NCBI GenBank assembly: GCA_009379955.1
Contig: WHST01000004.1
Coordinates: 48,607-112,606 of the forward strand
Source: Streptosporangiales bacterium
Lineage (GTDB): Bacteria; Actinomycetota; Actinomycetes; Streptosporangiales; WHST01
Length of the DNA stretch: 64,000 nt
Direction: 5' to 3'
The translations under genes were made by a program, and so were the position numbers. Each line of letters begins with the position of its first letter. Within the stretch, counting starts at the first letter, position 1. Shown in pieces: positions 18,010 through 25,745 of this stretch. A model generated the notes under the pieces. That model searched no databases. It saw nothing but the letters and a program-made list of their open reading frames with translations, and had not been told where the DNA came from.

Positions 18010-18672
18010 TCAGGTCGGTGCGTGGGCTGTGCCCAGCACGTGTGGTGCCGAGGGTTGGGTGAACCGGTGTTCTGGAAAGCGCAGGCGCCGGCAGGTGGTG
18101 ATGTCGAACCCAGCTTCGGTGATGTGGGCGACGGGATCGGTGGCGGTGTGGCAGCCACCTGAGAACAGGGGCCAGAACGTAGCATCGGCGAGCCGCTGCA
18201 CGGCGTGCAGGCCAGGTGTGTCGGCGAAGGTGTGTTCAAGGAACCGCAGCGTGCCGCCGGGACGCAGGACCCGCCGGATCTCGGCGAGCGCGGCGGGACG
18301 ATCGTCGAGTGAGCACATGACCAGGCACAGCACCGCGGCGTCGACGCTGTCGTCGGCCAGCGGAAGCCGGTCGGCCGTACCGGCGTGGACGGTCACCGTC
18401 GCGGGCGCCGTCGCACATGCCCGGCCCGTCAGTGCCCGCAGGTACGGTTCGGGTTCGACGGCGTCCACGTGGGTGACGGTGTCGGGGTAGTGCCGGAAGT
18501 TCATACCGTTGCCGGCTCCGACCTCGACCACGTCCCCGGTCAACTCGCTCAACAGCTCGCCGCGCAACGCGGCCAGGCCCTCGGCTTCGAGTCGCGCGCT
18601 GATCTTGGCGTAGAAGCGACTGAAGAACCGGCGAGGACGGTCAGTCTCGGGCGAGCGTGTGTTGGCTGACAT
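18010..18672 (-). CDS. Class I SAM-dependent methyltransferase
   Basis: A 220-residue methyltransferase with motif I DVVEVGAGNGMNFRHYP (about 47-63), acidic loop VEPEPYLR, and post-motifs CLVMCSLDDRPAALAEIRRV and LRPGGTLRFLEH. This arrangement is typical of the phosphatidylethanolamine N-methyltransferase-like/Methyltransf_11 group found near oxidases. It lies 191 bases downstream of the cytochrome P450 on the same strand, so it may belong to the same tailoring set. The spacer between the two holds only broken coding-like fragments. The acceptor is unknown. Confidence 0.85.
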   Translation of the reverse strand: MSANTRSPETDRPRRFFSRFYAKISARLEAEGLAALRGELLSELTGDVVEVGAGNGMNFRHYPDTVTHVDAVEPEPYLRALTGRACATAPATVTVHAGTADRLPLADDSVDAAVLCLVMCSLDDRPAALAEIRRVLRPGGTLRFLEHTFADTPGLHAVQRLADATFWPLFSGGCHTATDPVAHITEAGFDITTCRRLRFPEHRFTQPSAPHVLGTAHAPT

Positions 18673-18863
18673 GGGTTACCCCTTCACTGCGCGCTTGACG
18701 GTGCGGCAGGCATCCACGTCGTCGGTGAGCCACGGGCTTCGCCGTGCAATATTTCGACGACGCGCTCGTCGACCAGCTCGCTGCGCCTGTGGACATCCTC
18801 GAGCGGGCGGAGTGCCTGAACGGTGTGCAGGCTGGCCGGGTTCCACGTACGAGGGCTGACATC

Positions 18864-20021
18864 TCACCAGGTGACCGGGAGTTCGACGAGGTCGTCGCGG
18901 ATGGTCAGGTCGTCGATCGGTACGGCCAGGCGCATCGCGGGGAACCGGTCGATGAGCGCGGCGAAGGCGACCTGCAGCTCGATGCGGGCCAGTGGTGCGC
19001 CGATGCAGTAGCGGGCGCCGTGCCCGAACGCGAGGTGCGCGGACGCCGAGGATCGCGTGACGTCGAAGAGGTCGGGGTCGGCGAAGACGGCGGCGTCGTG
19101 GTTGGCGGCGGTGTTATCGAGCAGCACCAGGTCGCCGGCCCGGATCGTGACGCCGGCGAGGTCGAAGTCGGTGCGGGCGTACCGGGGGATGCCGCCGCTT
19201 CCCGTGCCCGGAGCGCGCATGATCTCGTCGACGGCGCCGGGCAGCAGGTCGGGGTCCTCGCGAAGCGCCCGCCATTGGTCGGGGTTGGTGAACAGGAGCA
19301 CCGCTCCGAAGCCGAGCTGGCGCACGGTCGTCTCGTGGCCGGCGAATAGCAGGGCCATCGACAGCATGGCGATCTCGTTGTCGCCGAGGCCCTCGGTGCT
19401 GCAGAACCGGGAGATCACGTCGTCGCCGGGATCGCGGCGCTTGCGTTCGACAAGTTCGAGCCCGTATCCGAACAGGTCACCCAGTCCCTGCTCGGAGCGG
19501 GACCGGTCGACCACGTCACCGGCGGCCTCCGACCAGGCGCGGAACCGGGCGCGATCCGCGTAGGGCACGCCGAGCAGTTCACAGATCACCTGGATCGGCA
19601 GCGGCAGGGCGAGGGCGGCGTGCAGATCGGCGGGCGGGGACTGCTGGGCGAGGTCGTCGAGCAGCTCGGTGGTCAACGACTGCACGCGTTGCCGCAGCGC
19701 GCGCATGCGTTTGGGAGTGAAGTGCGGCTGTAGCAACGACCGCATCCGGGCGTGGTCGACCTTCTCGGTGTCGAAGTCGCCCAGCGGCCCGCCGAACAGG
19801 GCGGATTCTCCCGACCGCGCGGCGTTGTCCGGGTCGGCATGGGCGCGGCCAAGCCGGTCGTCGTCGAACAAGCGCCGCACCTCGTCGTAGCCGGTGACCA
19901 GCCACGCCCCATGACCGACGCGGGTGCGGACCTGGTGGACGACGCCCTCCCCCTGTAGGGAGCGCAGGAGTGCCGGCATCTGCAGCGGACGGGTCTGCTG
20001 GAACGGCAGCCGGACGGTCAC
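18864..20021 (-). CDS. Cytochrome P450
   Basis: A 385-residue soluble bacterial P450, a haem monooxygenase needing external ferredoxin and reductase. Motifs: I-helix oxygen-binding FAGHETT, K-helix ExxR in VDEIMRAP, and the haem loop FGHGARYCIGAPLAR with the axial Cys near residue 334. Length and motifs fit actinobacterial CYP105/107-like enzymes used in secondary metabolism or xenobiotic oxidation. GTG 20021 has AGGAG 8 bases upstream. It diverges from a TetR repressor over a ~90-bp region that holds a 10-bp palindrome, so induction by the TetR ligand is likely. No ferredoxin gene is adjacent. Confidence 0.93.
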   Translation of the reverse strand: MTVRLPFQQTRPLQMPALLRSLQGEGVVHQVRTRVGHGAWLVTGYDEVRRLFDDDRLGRAHADPDNAARSGESALFGGPLGDFDTEKVDHARMRSLLQPHFTPKRMRALRQRVQSLTTELLDDLAQQSPPADLHAALALPLPIQVICELLGVPYADRARFRAWSEAAGDVVDRSRSEQGLGDLFGYGLELVERKRRDPGDDVISRFCSTEGLGDNEIAMLSMALLFAGHETTVRQLGFGAVLLFTNPDQWRALREDPDLLPGAVDEIMRAPGTGSGGIPRYARTDFDLAGVTIRAGDLVLLDNTAANHDAAVFADPDLFDVTRSSASAHLAFGHGARYCIGAPLARIELQVAFAALIDRFPAMRLAVPIDDLTIRDDLVELPVTW

Positions 20022-20068
20022 GGCGACTCCTGGTGAATGTCAGGTTGTATATTTCGTTCTAAACAACG

Positions 20069-20078
20069 CTACATGTAG
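20069..20078. promoter_or_regulatory. Palindrome CTACATGTAG, candidate TetR operator
   Basis: A perfect 10-bp palindrome in an A/T-rich patch between the divergent P450 and TetR genes. TetR-family repressors usually bind longer imperfect palindromes around such cores, so this is a candidate operator only. Confidence 0.35.
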
Positions 20079-20113
20079 TTTCGGCAGCAGACAAGTGGAG
20101 GGTGGTGACCGGG

Positions 20114-20710
20114 ATGACGGCACGCCGGGAGCGGCAGGTACCCGGTCCGGCCAAGCGGCTGCGCCGGGCCGAGCGCCGGGAGCAGATACTCGACGCCGCG
20201 ACCCGCGCGTTCGCTCGCACCGGCTTCGCCGCCACCAGCCTCGAGGACGTCGCCACCGAAGCGGCGATCACTCCGGTCCTGCTCTACCGGCACTTCGACT
20301 CCAAGGCCGCGATGTACCGGGCGGTCCTGGACCGGGCCTGCGCACGTCTGGAGGAGTCGGTGGGCAGCGACAACTTCGACGACGACACGCTTTCCGGACT
20401 CCTCCGCGCCGCGAGTGCCGACCCCGACGGCTTCCGACTCCTCTTCCACCATGCCGCCCGGGAGCCGGACTTCCGCGACGTCGTCGACTCCCTCACTGCC
20501 ACGTCGAATGAGGTCGCCGAGCGGCACTTGGCCTCGCTCATCCCGGCCGGGCCATGGCTGACCTGGGCCGCGCGGGTCGTCCCGGTGGTCACGATCGAAG
20601 CCATCATCGGATGGCTGGACGCCGGACAACCCGACCCCCACCTTGCCCCCGGGATGATCCGCCACGCGATCGGCGGCGCCATCGAGGCCGCACGACAGGC
20701 CGGTGGTTAG
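20114..20710 (+). CDS. TetR/AcrR family transcriptional regulator
   Basis: A 198-residue repressor. The N-terminal HTH is clear: REQILDAATRAFARTGFAAT, then recognition helix region SLEDVATEAAITPVLLYRHF, about residues 17-60. The C-terminal ligand domain is variable and ends in QAGG. GGAGGG at 20097-20102 lies 11 bases before ATG 20114; GTG 20102 or 20105 would place the start on top of that site. It diverges from the P450 gene and is the probable regulator of it, and perhaps of the truncated MFS transporter beyond its own 3' end. Confidence 0.9.
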   Translation: MTARRERQVPGPAKRLRRAERREQILDAATRAFARTGFAATSLEDVATEAAITPVLLYRHFDSKAAMYRAVLDRACARLEESVGSDNFDDDTLSGLLRAASADPDGFRLLFHHAAREPDFRDVVDSLTATSNEVAERHLASLIPAGPWLTWAARVVPVVTIEAIIGWLDAGQPDPHLAPGMIRHAIGGAIEAARQAGG

Positions 20711-20724
20711 GGCCGAATGATCTG

Positions 20725-21090
20725 TCAGGTTGTCGAGGTGTGATGGTGGGTTTCGTACATGCGGACGGCGACGAGGATCCCGGAGGCCGCGCTGATGGCG
20801 GCGGCGGTCCAGACGGCTGCGCGTAGCCCCCACAGGTCGGCGGCGATCCCGCCGATGAGGGCGCCGATGGCGTAGCCGCCATCGCGCCAGAGCCGGTAGA
20901 CGCCGACGGCGCGGGCGCGCCAGGCCGGGTGCGCGACATCGCCGACGGCGGCGAGCAGGGTGGGGTAGACCATGGCGGCGCCGAGGACGGCGACGATTCA
21001 ACCGGTGAACGTGTCCGCGTAGGCGATGAGGCAGAGTGCGGCGGCCTGGGTGAGGATGCCGGCGCGCCCGGCCCGTCGCGCACCGGGCTC
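20725..21090 (-). pseudogene. MFS transporter remnant (C-terminal part, internal stop)
   Basis: The segment encodes the last ~115 residues of a major facilitator: ILTQAAALCLIAYADTFTG, then a TGA at 20998-21000, then in the same frame AAMVYPTLLAAVGDV and GGYAIGALIGGIAADLWG. The stop replaces what is probably a Trp codon (TGG) between TFTG and IVAVLG. No N-terminal transporter sequence lies upstream; homology stops near 21090, and unrelated sequence with the phosphotransferase gene follows. This is therefore a truncated, stopped gene. Confidence 0.75.
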
Positions 21091-21170
21091 TCTATCGACA
21101 ACTTGGGTATGGTGCCCAGTCGCACCGCTTGGAGAGTACGGCAGCGCGCAAGGGAGGGGGCCGGGCGACG

Positions 21171-22025
21171 ATGCAGGCGTCAGAGGTCCCGCGTGCAGTG
21201 GCTGCGGCCATGTCGACCGCCTCATCACTGGACCTGACAGTCGACGACGCGATCGTTCTTCATGACTCGAACAAGCTCACTCTGCGTCTGCTGCCTTGTG
21301 ACGTCCTGGCCCGGGTGGCACCTGTAGCGCATCAGGTCGCACAGTTCGAAATCGAGCTTGCTCAACGGCTCGCCGAATCCGAGAGCCCTGTGGCTGTTCT
21401 CGAGCCTCGAGTGGAGCCACGCGTCTACGAGCGTGATGGCTTCGTGGTCACGCTGTGGACCTATTACGAACCTGCGACGCCTCGAGAGGTCTCACCAGCC
21501 GACTACGCCAATGCGTTCGAGCGGCTGCATGCCGGTATGCGCAAGCTCGATGTCCCTACGCCGCACTTCACGGATCGAGTCGAGCAGGCCCAACAACTCG
21601 TGGCAAGCCGCGACCACACTCCGGCGCTCGCCGACGCGGACCGGGAGCTCCTCGGCAACACGTTACGAAGCCTGAGACGAGTGATCGGCGAGCGCGGCGG
21701 CGCCGAGCAGCTACTGCACGGCGAGCCGCACCCAGGCAACGTGCTCACCACGAAGAACGGGCTGTTGCTGTTCATAGACCTTGAGACGTGCTGCCGTGGG
21801 CCTGTCGAATTCGACCTTGCCCATGCGCCAGAAGAAGTCAGTGAGCACTATCCAGGTATCAATCAAGACTTGCTACGTGAGTGCCGGATCCTCGTGCTGG
21901 CGATGATCACAACGTGGCGCTGGGATCGAGGCGACCAGCTCCCAAACGGGCGCCAGCTGGGCACAGAGTGGCTCAGCCAGATCCGAGCAGCGCTCGACCG
22001 CAACGGCCTGGATACCCATGGCTGA
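21171..22025 (+). CDS. APH-fold phosphotransferase
   Basis: A 284-residue kinase of the aminoglycoside-phosphotransferase/choline-kinase fold. The catalytic loop reads LLHGEPHPGNVL near residues 185-196, with Glu in place of the usual Asp of HGDxHxxN; the metal-binding acid follows in LLFIDLETCCRGPVEFDLAH. The Glu variant recurs in a subgroup of actinobacterial phosphotransferases, so it may still be active. ATG 21171 has GGGAGGGGG 10 bases upstream. Codon usage is less GC-biased than in core genes here, suggesting acquisition. Resistance and metabolic roles cannot be told apart. Confidence 0.8.
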   Translation: MQASEVPRAVAAAMSTASSLDLTVDDAIVLHDSNKLTLRLLPCDVLARVAPVAHQVAQFEIELAQRLAESESPVAVLEPRVEPRVYERDGFVVTLWTYYEPATPREVSPADYANAFERLHAGMRKLDVPTPHFTDRVEQAQQLVASRDHTPALADADRELLGNTLRSLRRVIGERGGAEQLLHGEPHPGNVLTTKNGLLLFIDLETCCRGPVEFDLAHAPEEVSEHYPGINQDLLRECRILVLAMITTWRWDRGDQLPNGRQLGTEWLSQIRAALDRNGLDTHG

Positions 22026-22116
22026 TCGCGGGCCTTCGACGTCGTGGCCGGCTGGCTGTTGATGGCGGGATCTACCGTGATCCCGGTCTTTGGCCGGTTG
22101 CCTGACGCGGCACTAG

Positions 22117-22134
22117 TAGCCGAACGTCACCACG
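22117..22134 (+). repeat. 18-bp direct repeat, left copy
   Basis: TAGCCGAACGTCACCACG, matching 17 of 18 bases at 25453-25470 in the same orientation. The pair brackets the SnoaL-like and XRE-ATPase genes. Confidence 0.4.
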
Positions 22135-22227
22135 GCTTCGCCCCTCGCCCGTGGGCAAGTCATCCCGTGTCCCGTGGCTTGCGGGTACGTCGTCGCCCGT
22201 CCGGTACATGATCCGATCCCGGGGCTC

Positions 22228-22632
22228 TCAATTCCCGCCGTCCTGCCCGGCGAGGGCGGCGAGCATCGCGGGGGTGTCGACGTAGACCCGGTACGAGAGG
22301 AGTTTGCTGTCGCGCAGCTGCCAAGCGTGGATCTCCGGTATGCGGAAGGTGTTGCCGTGGGCAAGGACCCTTCCGCGGGTGTGGCCTACTTCGACGATGT
22401 GGTCCCCGGCGTCGAAGAGTTCCTCGATGTCCAGGATCGGCTCGATGTGAGTCAGTAATGTGCCGAGGAAGGCGAAGAAGCCTTCAGGTCCGTGACGTCT
22501 ACCTCCCCACGGCAGTAGGTCGCTCTGCTCCATGACGAAGTCTTGCCCGATGGCGGCGCGGATGGTGTCTAGGTCGCGGTCTGCGAAGGCCTCGTACAGT
22601 CCGCGCACGATGTCCAAGTCGGTGGTCGGCAC
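22228..22632 (-). CDS. SnoaL-like / NTF2-fold protein
   Basis: A 134-residue protein of the NTF2-like (SnoaL) fold: N-terminal helix VRGLYEAFADRDLDTIRAAI, then WGGRRHGPEGFFAFLGTL and strands such as HIVEVGHTRGRV and IHAWQLRDSKLLSYRVYVDT. Members include polyketide cyclases, isomerases and many uncharacterised ligand-binding proteins. GTG 22632 has AGAGGAG 7 bases upstream. It diverges from the large XRE-ATPase regulator, with only 66 bases between starts, and may be one of its targets. No catalytic assignment is possible. Confidence 0.82.
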   Translation of the reverse strand: MPTTDLDIVRGLYEAFADRDLDTIRAAIGQDFVMEQSDLLPWGGRRHGPEGFFAFLGTLLTHIEPILDIEELFDAGDHIVEVGHTRGRVLAHGNTFRIPEIHAWQLRDSKLLSYRVYVDTPAMLAALAGQDGGN

Positions 22633-22698
22633 TGAGCACTCCTCTGTCGGTTAGTGTCGTCGCGAGAGACATACTTGATTGCGCGGGAGCCGCCGGCC

Positions 22699-25161
22699 AT
22701 GGACAGCGCTCACACACCGCGGAGTGTGCGAGATGGTGGGTCGGTACTGGGCGAGCCCTTCGGCGTGGTTCTCCGCCGGCTGCGAAAGCGGGCGGGCCTC
22801 ACGCAGGAGCAGTTGGCCCAACGCGCCGGGCTCAGCACGAACGCGGTCAGCTCACTGGAGCGTGGTACTCGGCGGTTGCCTTACCCCCATACACGTAATG
22901 CCTTGGCCCGTGCTCTCGGCCTCAGCTCCGCCGAGCGCGGGGCCCTCGAGGCTGGGCTCGCTGGGCGCTGGGAGCGTCCGCGTCTGCCGGTCCCCGCCTG
23001 GCGGATGATCGGGCGGGAGTCGGAAATCGTCACGGTCTCGCAGCTGCTCTCGACCGAGCGGGTCGTCACTCTCGTCGGGCCAGGAGGCGTCGGCAAGAGC
23101 CGGCTCGCGCTCGCCGTTGCTGAGCGGCTTGAGCCCGACTACCGAGACGGCGCTGTCTTCGTAGCCCTGAGCCGACTGCACGATCCGCACGACGTACTTC
23201 CGACGGTCGCAGCCGATCTCGGTCTGCGTGAGCTTGGTTCGCGGGATATCCGCGAGGTGCTGGCAACCTACCTAAGGTCGCGGCGGCTACTGCTCGTCCT
23301 AGACAACTTCGAGCACGTCACGTCGGCCGCGGCAGACCTAGCAGCCATGCTGTCCGCGGCTCCCGCGGTCACGGTCCTGGTCACCAGCCGGGCGCCCTTG
23401 CGGATCGGCGGGGAACACGTCTTCGCAGTACCGGTACTCGATTCGTCGGTCGCGACCGCGCTCTTCCGGGAACGTGCGGAGCAGGCCGCCGGTATACCGC
23501 TCACCGCCGGCGCCGACCTAGTCACGCGGATCTGCGCGCAGCTGGACAACCTTCCCCTGGCGATCGAGTTGGCCGCTTCACGAACCCGGATACTCTCTCC
23601 AGATCAGCTGCTGGTTCGCCTCGATGAGATCCAATCCACGGTGATGGGTGGGCGGCGGGACGCACCCGAGCGCCACCAAACCCTGCGGCTGACGGTGGAC
23701 TGGAGCTACCGACTGCTCGACCCGCCTGCACAAACATTGTTGAGACTCGTTTCGGTGTTCTCAGGTGGTTGGACGCTCGAGGCGGCCACCGAAATCGGCG
23801 GCTTGGAGGAATCCCTCACGTTAGAACTGCACCAGACCCTCCTCGACAACAGCCTCATCACTCGAGACCTGACCAGCGTCGAGCCGCGATTCGCCATGCT
23901 TGACACCATCCGGGCGTTCGCCGGGGACGAACTACACGCCAGCGGCGCCGCCGAGTCGGCCTACGACAGCCACGCCCACTTCTACAGTGACCAGGCAGCC
24001 GCAGCCGGCCCCCGGCTCTGGACCCAAGACCAAGCTGACCTGCTCCACCGACTCGAATCAGACCACGAGAACATCCGCTCGGCGTTGTCTCGACTCCTCA
24101 ACCGCGGCGGCCTCGACGAGCTTGCCAGCGCCTGTTTCGGCCTCTGGTTGTTCTGGGTCATCCGCGGCCACCTACGGGATGCGCTGTCCTGGGCGGATAC
24201 TGCACTCGCCTCAGCCGATCCGCCATCGGCCACCGCACGCGCCAGACTGCAGTACGTGGCGGGTTGGATGCTCATGCCGCGCGGGCGATACGACGAGGCC
24301 ATCGAACGATTCACCGAAGCAGCACGGTACGCCAGGACCGCGCCCGACCTGCCCACCCTGTGCTGGACCATGCCGTCCTGGGCGAACGCGGAAATCTACC
24401 GAGGACAAGCATACACCGCCGCACGCCTTCTCGACGACGCCGAAGACCTCGCGCGACAGTCAGGCGACCATCACATCCTCAGCTGTGTCGTGATCGGCAG
24501 AGCGCACGTCGGGATCACAGCCGACAAGTTGACCGAAACCGACGCCCTGCTCACCGCGCAAATGCCCGCGATCGAAGCACGCGGAGCCGACTGGCCACTC
24601 GCCGTCACACTAGGAATCCAAGGCCGCATCGCCACAGCCCTCAACGACCACCCCAGAGCCGACAACCTGTTACGCAGATCAGTCCGAATCTTCGGCCAAC
24701 TACAGGACACCTGGGGTATGGCTCACCAACTCACCCACGTCGCGGACGCCGCGGCACTTCGCGCGACAGCTCGACATGACTACCCCCGGGCTTCCCTGCT
24801 CTACGGCGCGACACATCGACCAACTCACAGAACAAACCGGGGCACGGATCTTTCCGGTATGGCAAGCGCTCAGCGACCGATGCCAACACGACGTACTCCT
24901 CAACCTCGGCATCGACGCCCACCGCAAGCTCCGACAACGCGGCCGCCAACTATCACCCGACCAAATCATCAACCTCGCCGACAACGCGCCCGTCCAACCC
25001 ACCCTCCTCACCGACAACTGACACAAAGCCGGAACCAAGAGGCGACACCTGCCCGGCAGCACGGTGAGAATGAATCCGCGGCGGACACGCGGATACAGGC
25101 CGATACGCTTCACCATGAAGGTGCTCCTCGCTCAACAAGATCTTGGCCTCGACAACCCTGA
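22699..25161 (+). CDS. XRE-HTH / NB-ARC-type ATPase / TPR regulator, C-terminal frameshift
   Basis: A SARP/AfsR-like large regulator. Domains: XRE helix-turn-helix at ~15-75 (RKRAGLTQEQLAQRAGLSTN), STAND ATPase from ~105 (Walker A GPGGVGKS, Walker B RRLLLVLDNFEHV, then LPLAIELAASRTRILSP) and a TPR region from ~440. Near 24805-24820 the frame departs from family sequence. The natural C-terminus (IDQLTEQTGARIFPVWQALS, ending LSPDQIINLADNAPVQ) sits in another frame that stops at 25021, while the present frame runs on as Pro/Thr/Arg-rich nonsense to 25161. ATG 22699 has GGGAG at fair spacing. The shift affects only the last ~70 residues, so partial function is possible. Codon bias is weaker than in core genes. 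Confidence 0.78.
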   Translation: MDSAHTPRSVRDGGSVLGEPFGVVLRRLRKRAGLTQEQLAQRAGLSTNAVSSLERGTRRLPYPHTRNALARALGLSSAERGALEAGLAGRWERPRLPVPAWRMIGRESEIVTVSQLLSTERVVTLVGPGGVGKSRLALAVAERLEPDYRDGAVFVALSRLHDPHDVLPTVAADLGLRELGSRDIREVLATYLRSRRLLLVLDNFEHVTSAAADLAAMLSAAPAVTVLVTSRAPLRIGGEHVFAVPVLDSSVATALFRERAEQAAGIPLTAGADLVTRICAQLDNLPLAIELAASRTRILSPDQLLVRLDEIQSTVMGGRRDAPERHQTLRLTVDWSYRLLDPPAQTLLRLVSVFSGGWTLEAATEIGGLEESLTLELHQTLLDNSLITRDLTSVEPRFAMLDTIRAFAGDELHASGAAESAYDSHAHFYSDQAAAAGPRLWTQDQADLLHRLESDHENIRSALSRLLNRGGLDELASACFGLWLFWVIRGHLRDALSWADTALASADPPSATARARLQYVAGWMLMPRGRYDEAIERFTEAARYARTAPDLPTLCWTMPSWANAEIYRGQAYTAARLLDDAEDLARQSGDHHILSCVVIGRAHVGITADKLTETDALLTAQMPAIEARGADWPLAVTLGIQGRIATALNDHPRADNLLRRSVRIFGQLQDTWGMAHQLTHVADAAALRATARHDYPRASLLYGATHRPTHRTNRGTDLSGMASAQRPMPTRRTPQPRHRRPPQAPTTRPPTITRPNHQPRRQRARPTHPPHRQLTQSRNQEATPARQHGENESAADTRIQADTLHHEGAPRSTRSWPRQP

Positions 25162-25531
25162 TCCTTGTTGGTCTGGAGCACTCTTCACGTCAGCGCCACG
25201 CAGTCACCGTGAAAGCGCCGGGCTAGAGCGCCCCAGCGCGTTCGACGTGCGACCTGCGCCACGCGTCTGTGTCGCTCTGGCTCATGCGCGAGTGCCGGGC
25301 CGGCCCCCTGTTGGTCGAGCGGGTGGGGTCGCGTCCACGGCCTGAGGCGCGTCTACGCCAAATGGGTCTGCGGCCAGCCGATCAATGCATCGAGCCGGGG
25401 CTCTCGCCGCTGGGCGACGACAGGCGAGCGTGCCGCTGACGCCGGTATCGCGTAGCCGAACTTCACCACGTATTCGCCACAGACAGCCGTAGACGGCCGG
25501 ACAGCGCCGGACGTCACCGGACAACGGACCC
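25162..25531. other. Gene-free stretch before the tRNA-Ser terminator
   Basis: About 370 bases (510 if the upstream protein really ends at 25021) with no credible gene. It carries the right copy of the 18-bp direct repeat and several GCCGGAC-type short repeats at ~25490-25525. It lies on the 3' side of a tRNA gene, where integrating elements leave attachment junctions, but I found no copy of the tRNA 3' end elsewhere in the window. Confidence 0.45.
25453..25470 (+). repeat. 18-bp direct repeat, right copy
   Basis: TAGCCGAACTTCACCACG, one mismatch from 22117-22134. It could be a remnant of a mobile-element end or an attachment site; the evidence is only the match. Confidence 0.4.
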
Positions 25532-25564
25532 GGCCCTTCACCAGCGTTTGCCCTGGTGAGGGCC
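25532..25564 (-). terminator. Hairpin downstream of tRNA-Ser
   Basis: A stem of 12 pairs with one bulged base (GGCCCTTCACCAG against CTGGTGAGGGCC) and an 8-base loop, starting 17 bases beyond the 3' end of the tRNA on its own strand. No strong U-tract, which is common for actinobacterial terminators. Confidence 0.55.
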
Positions 25565-25581
25565 CGAGTTTGTGGGGAGAG

Positions 25582-25670
25582 CGGAGGGCGTGGGATTCGA
25601 ACCCACGATGAGAGTCACCCCTCATAGCGGTTTTCAAGACCGCCGCACTAGGCCACTATGCGAGCCCTCC
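25582..25670 (-). tRNA. tRNA-Ser(TGA)
   Basis: On the minus strand the gene starts GGAGGGC and ends GCCCTCC plus discriminator G, giving a perfect 7-bp acceptor stem. The anticodon loop CTTGAAA, within stem GCGGT/ACCGC, carries TGA for serine UCA codons. The long variable arm (around GAGGGGTGACTCTC) is the class II feature of serine tRNA. The T-arm reads GTGGG TTCGAAT CCCAC. Length is 89 bases; CCA is not encoded. Genes for serine tRNAs are frequent integration sites, and the decayed accessory region lies on its 3' side. Confidence 0.95.
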
Positions 25671-25733
25671 TGGCCGGCAGCTGCGGCCGTGCCGGAGACG
25701 AGTGTCCCACGGCTGCCGGGTGACGGTCGCCGC

Positions 25734-25739
25734 TAGGCT
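25734..25739 (+). promoter_or_regulatory. -10 element for PQQ-like membrane protein gene
   Basis: TAGGCT ends 6 bases before GTG 25746, implying a leaderless transcript. Confidence 0.5.
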
Positions 25740-25745
25740 CCGCTC

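Noticed and set aside
18673..18863. Small gene between the P450 and the methyltransferase
   Set aside because: Coding-like peptides appear in several frames on the minus strand, but none is intact with a start and ribosome site; at best a degraded fragment.
16845..25582. Complete tRNA-integrated island with attL and attR
   Set aside because: No second copy of the tRNA-Ser 3' end and no integrase gene found in the window, so only an island-like remnant is proposed.
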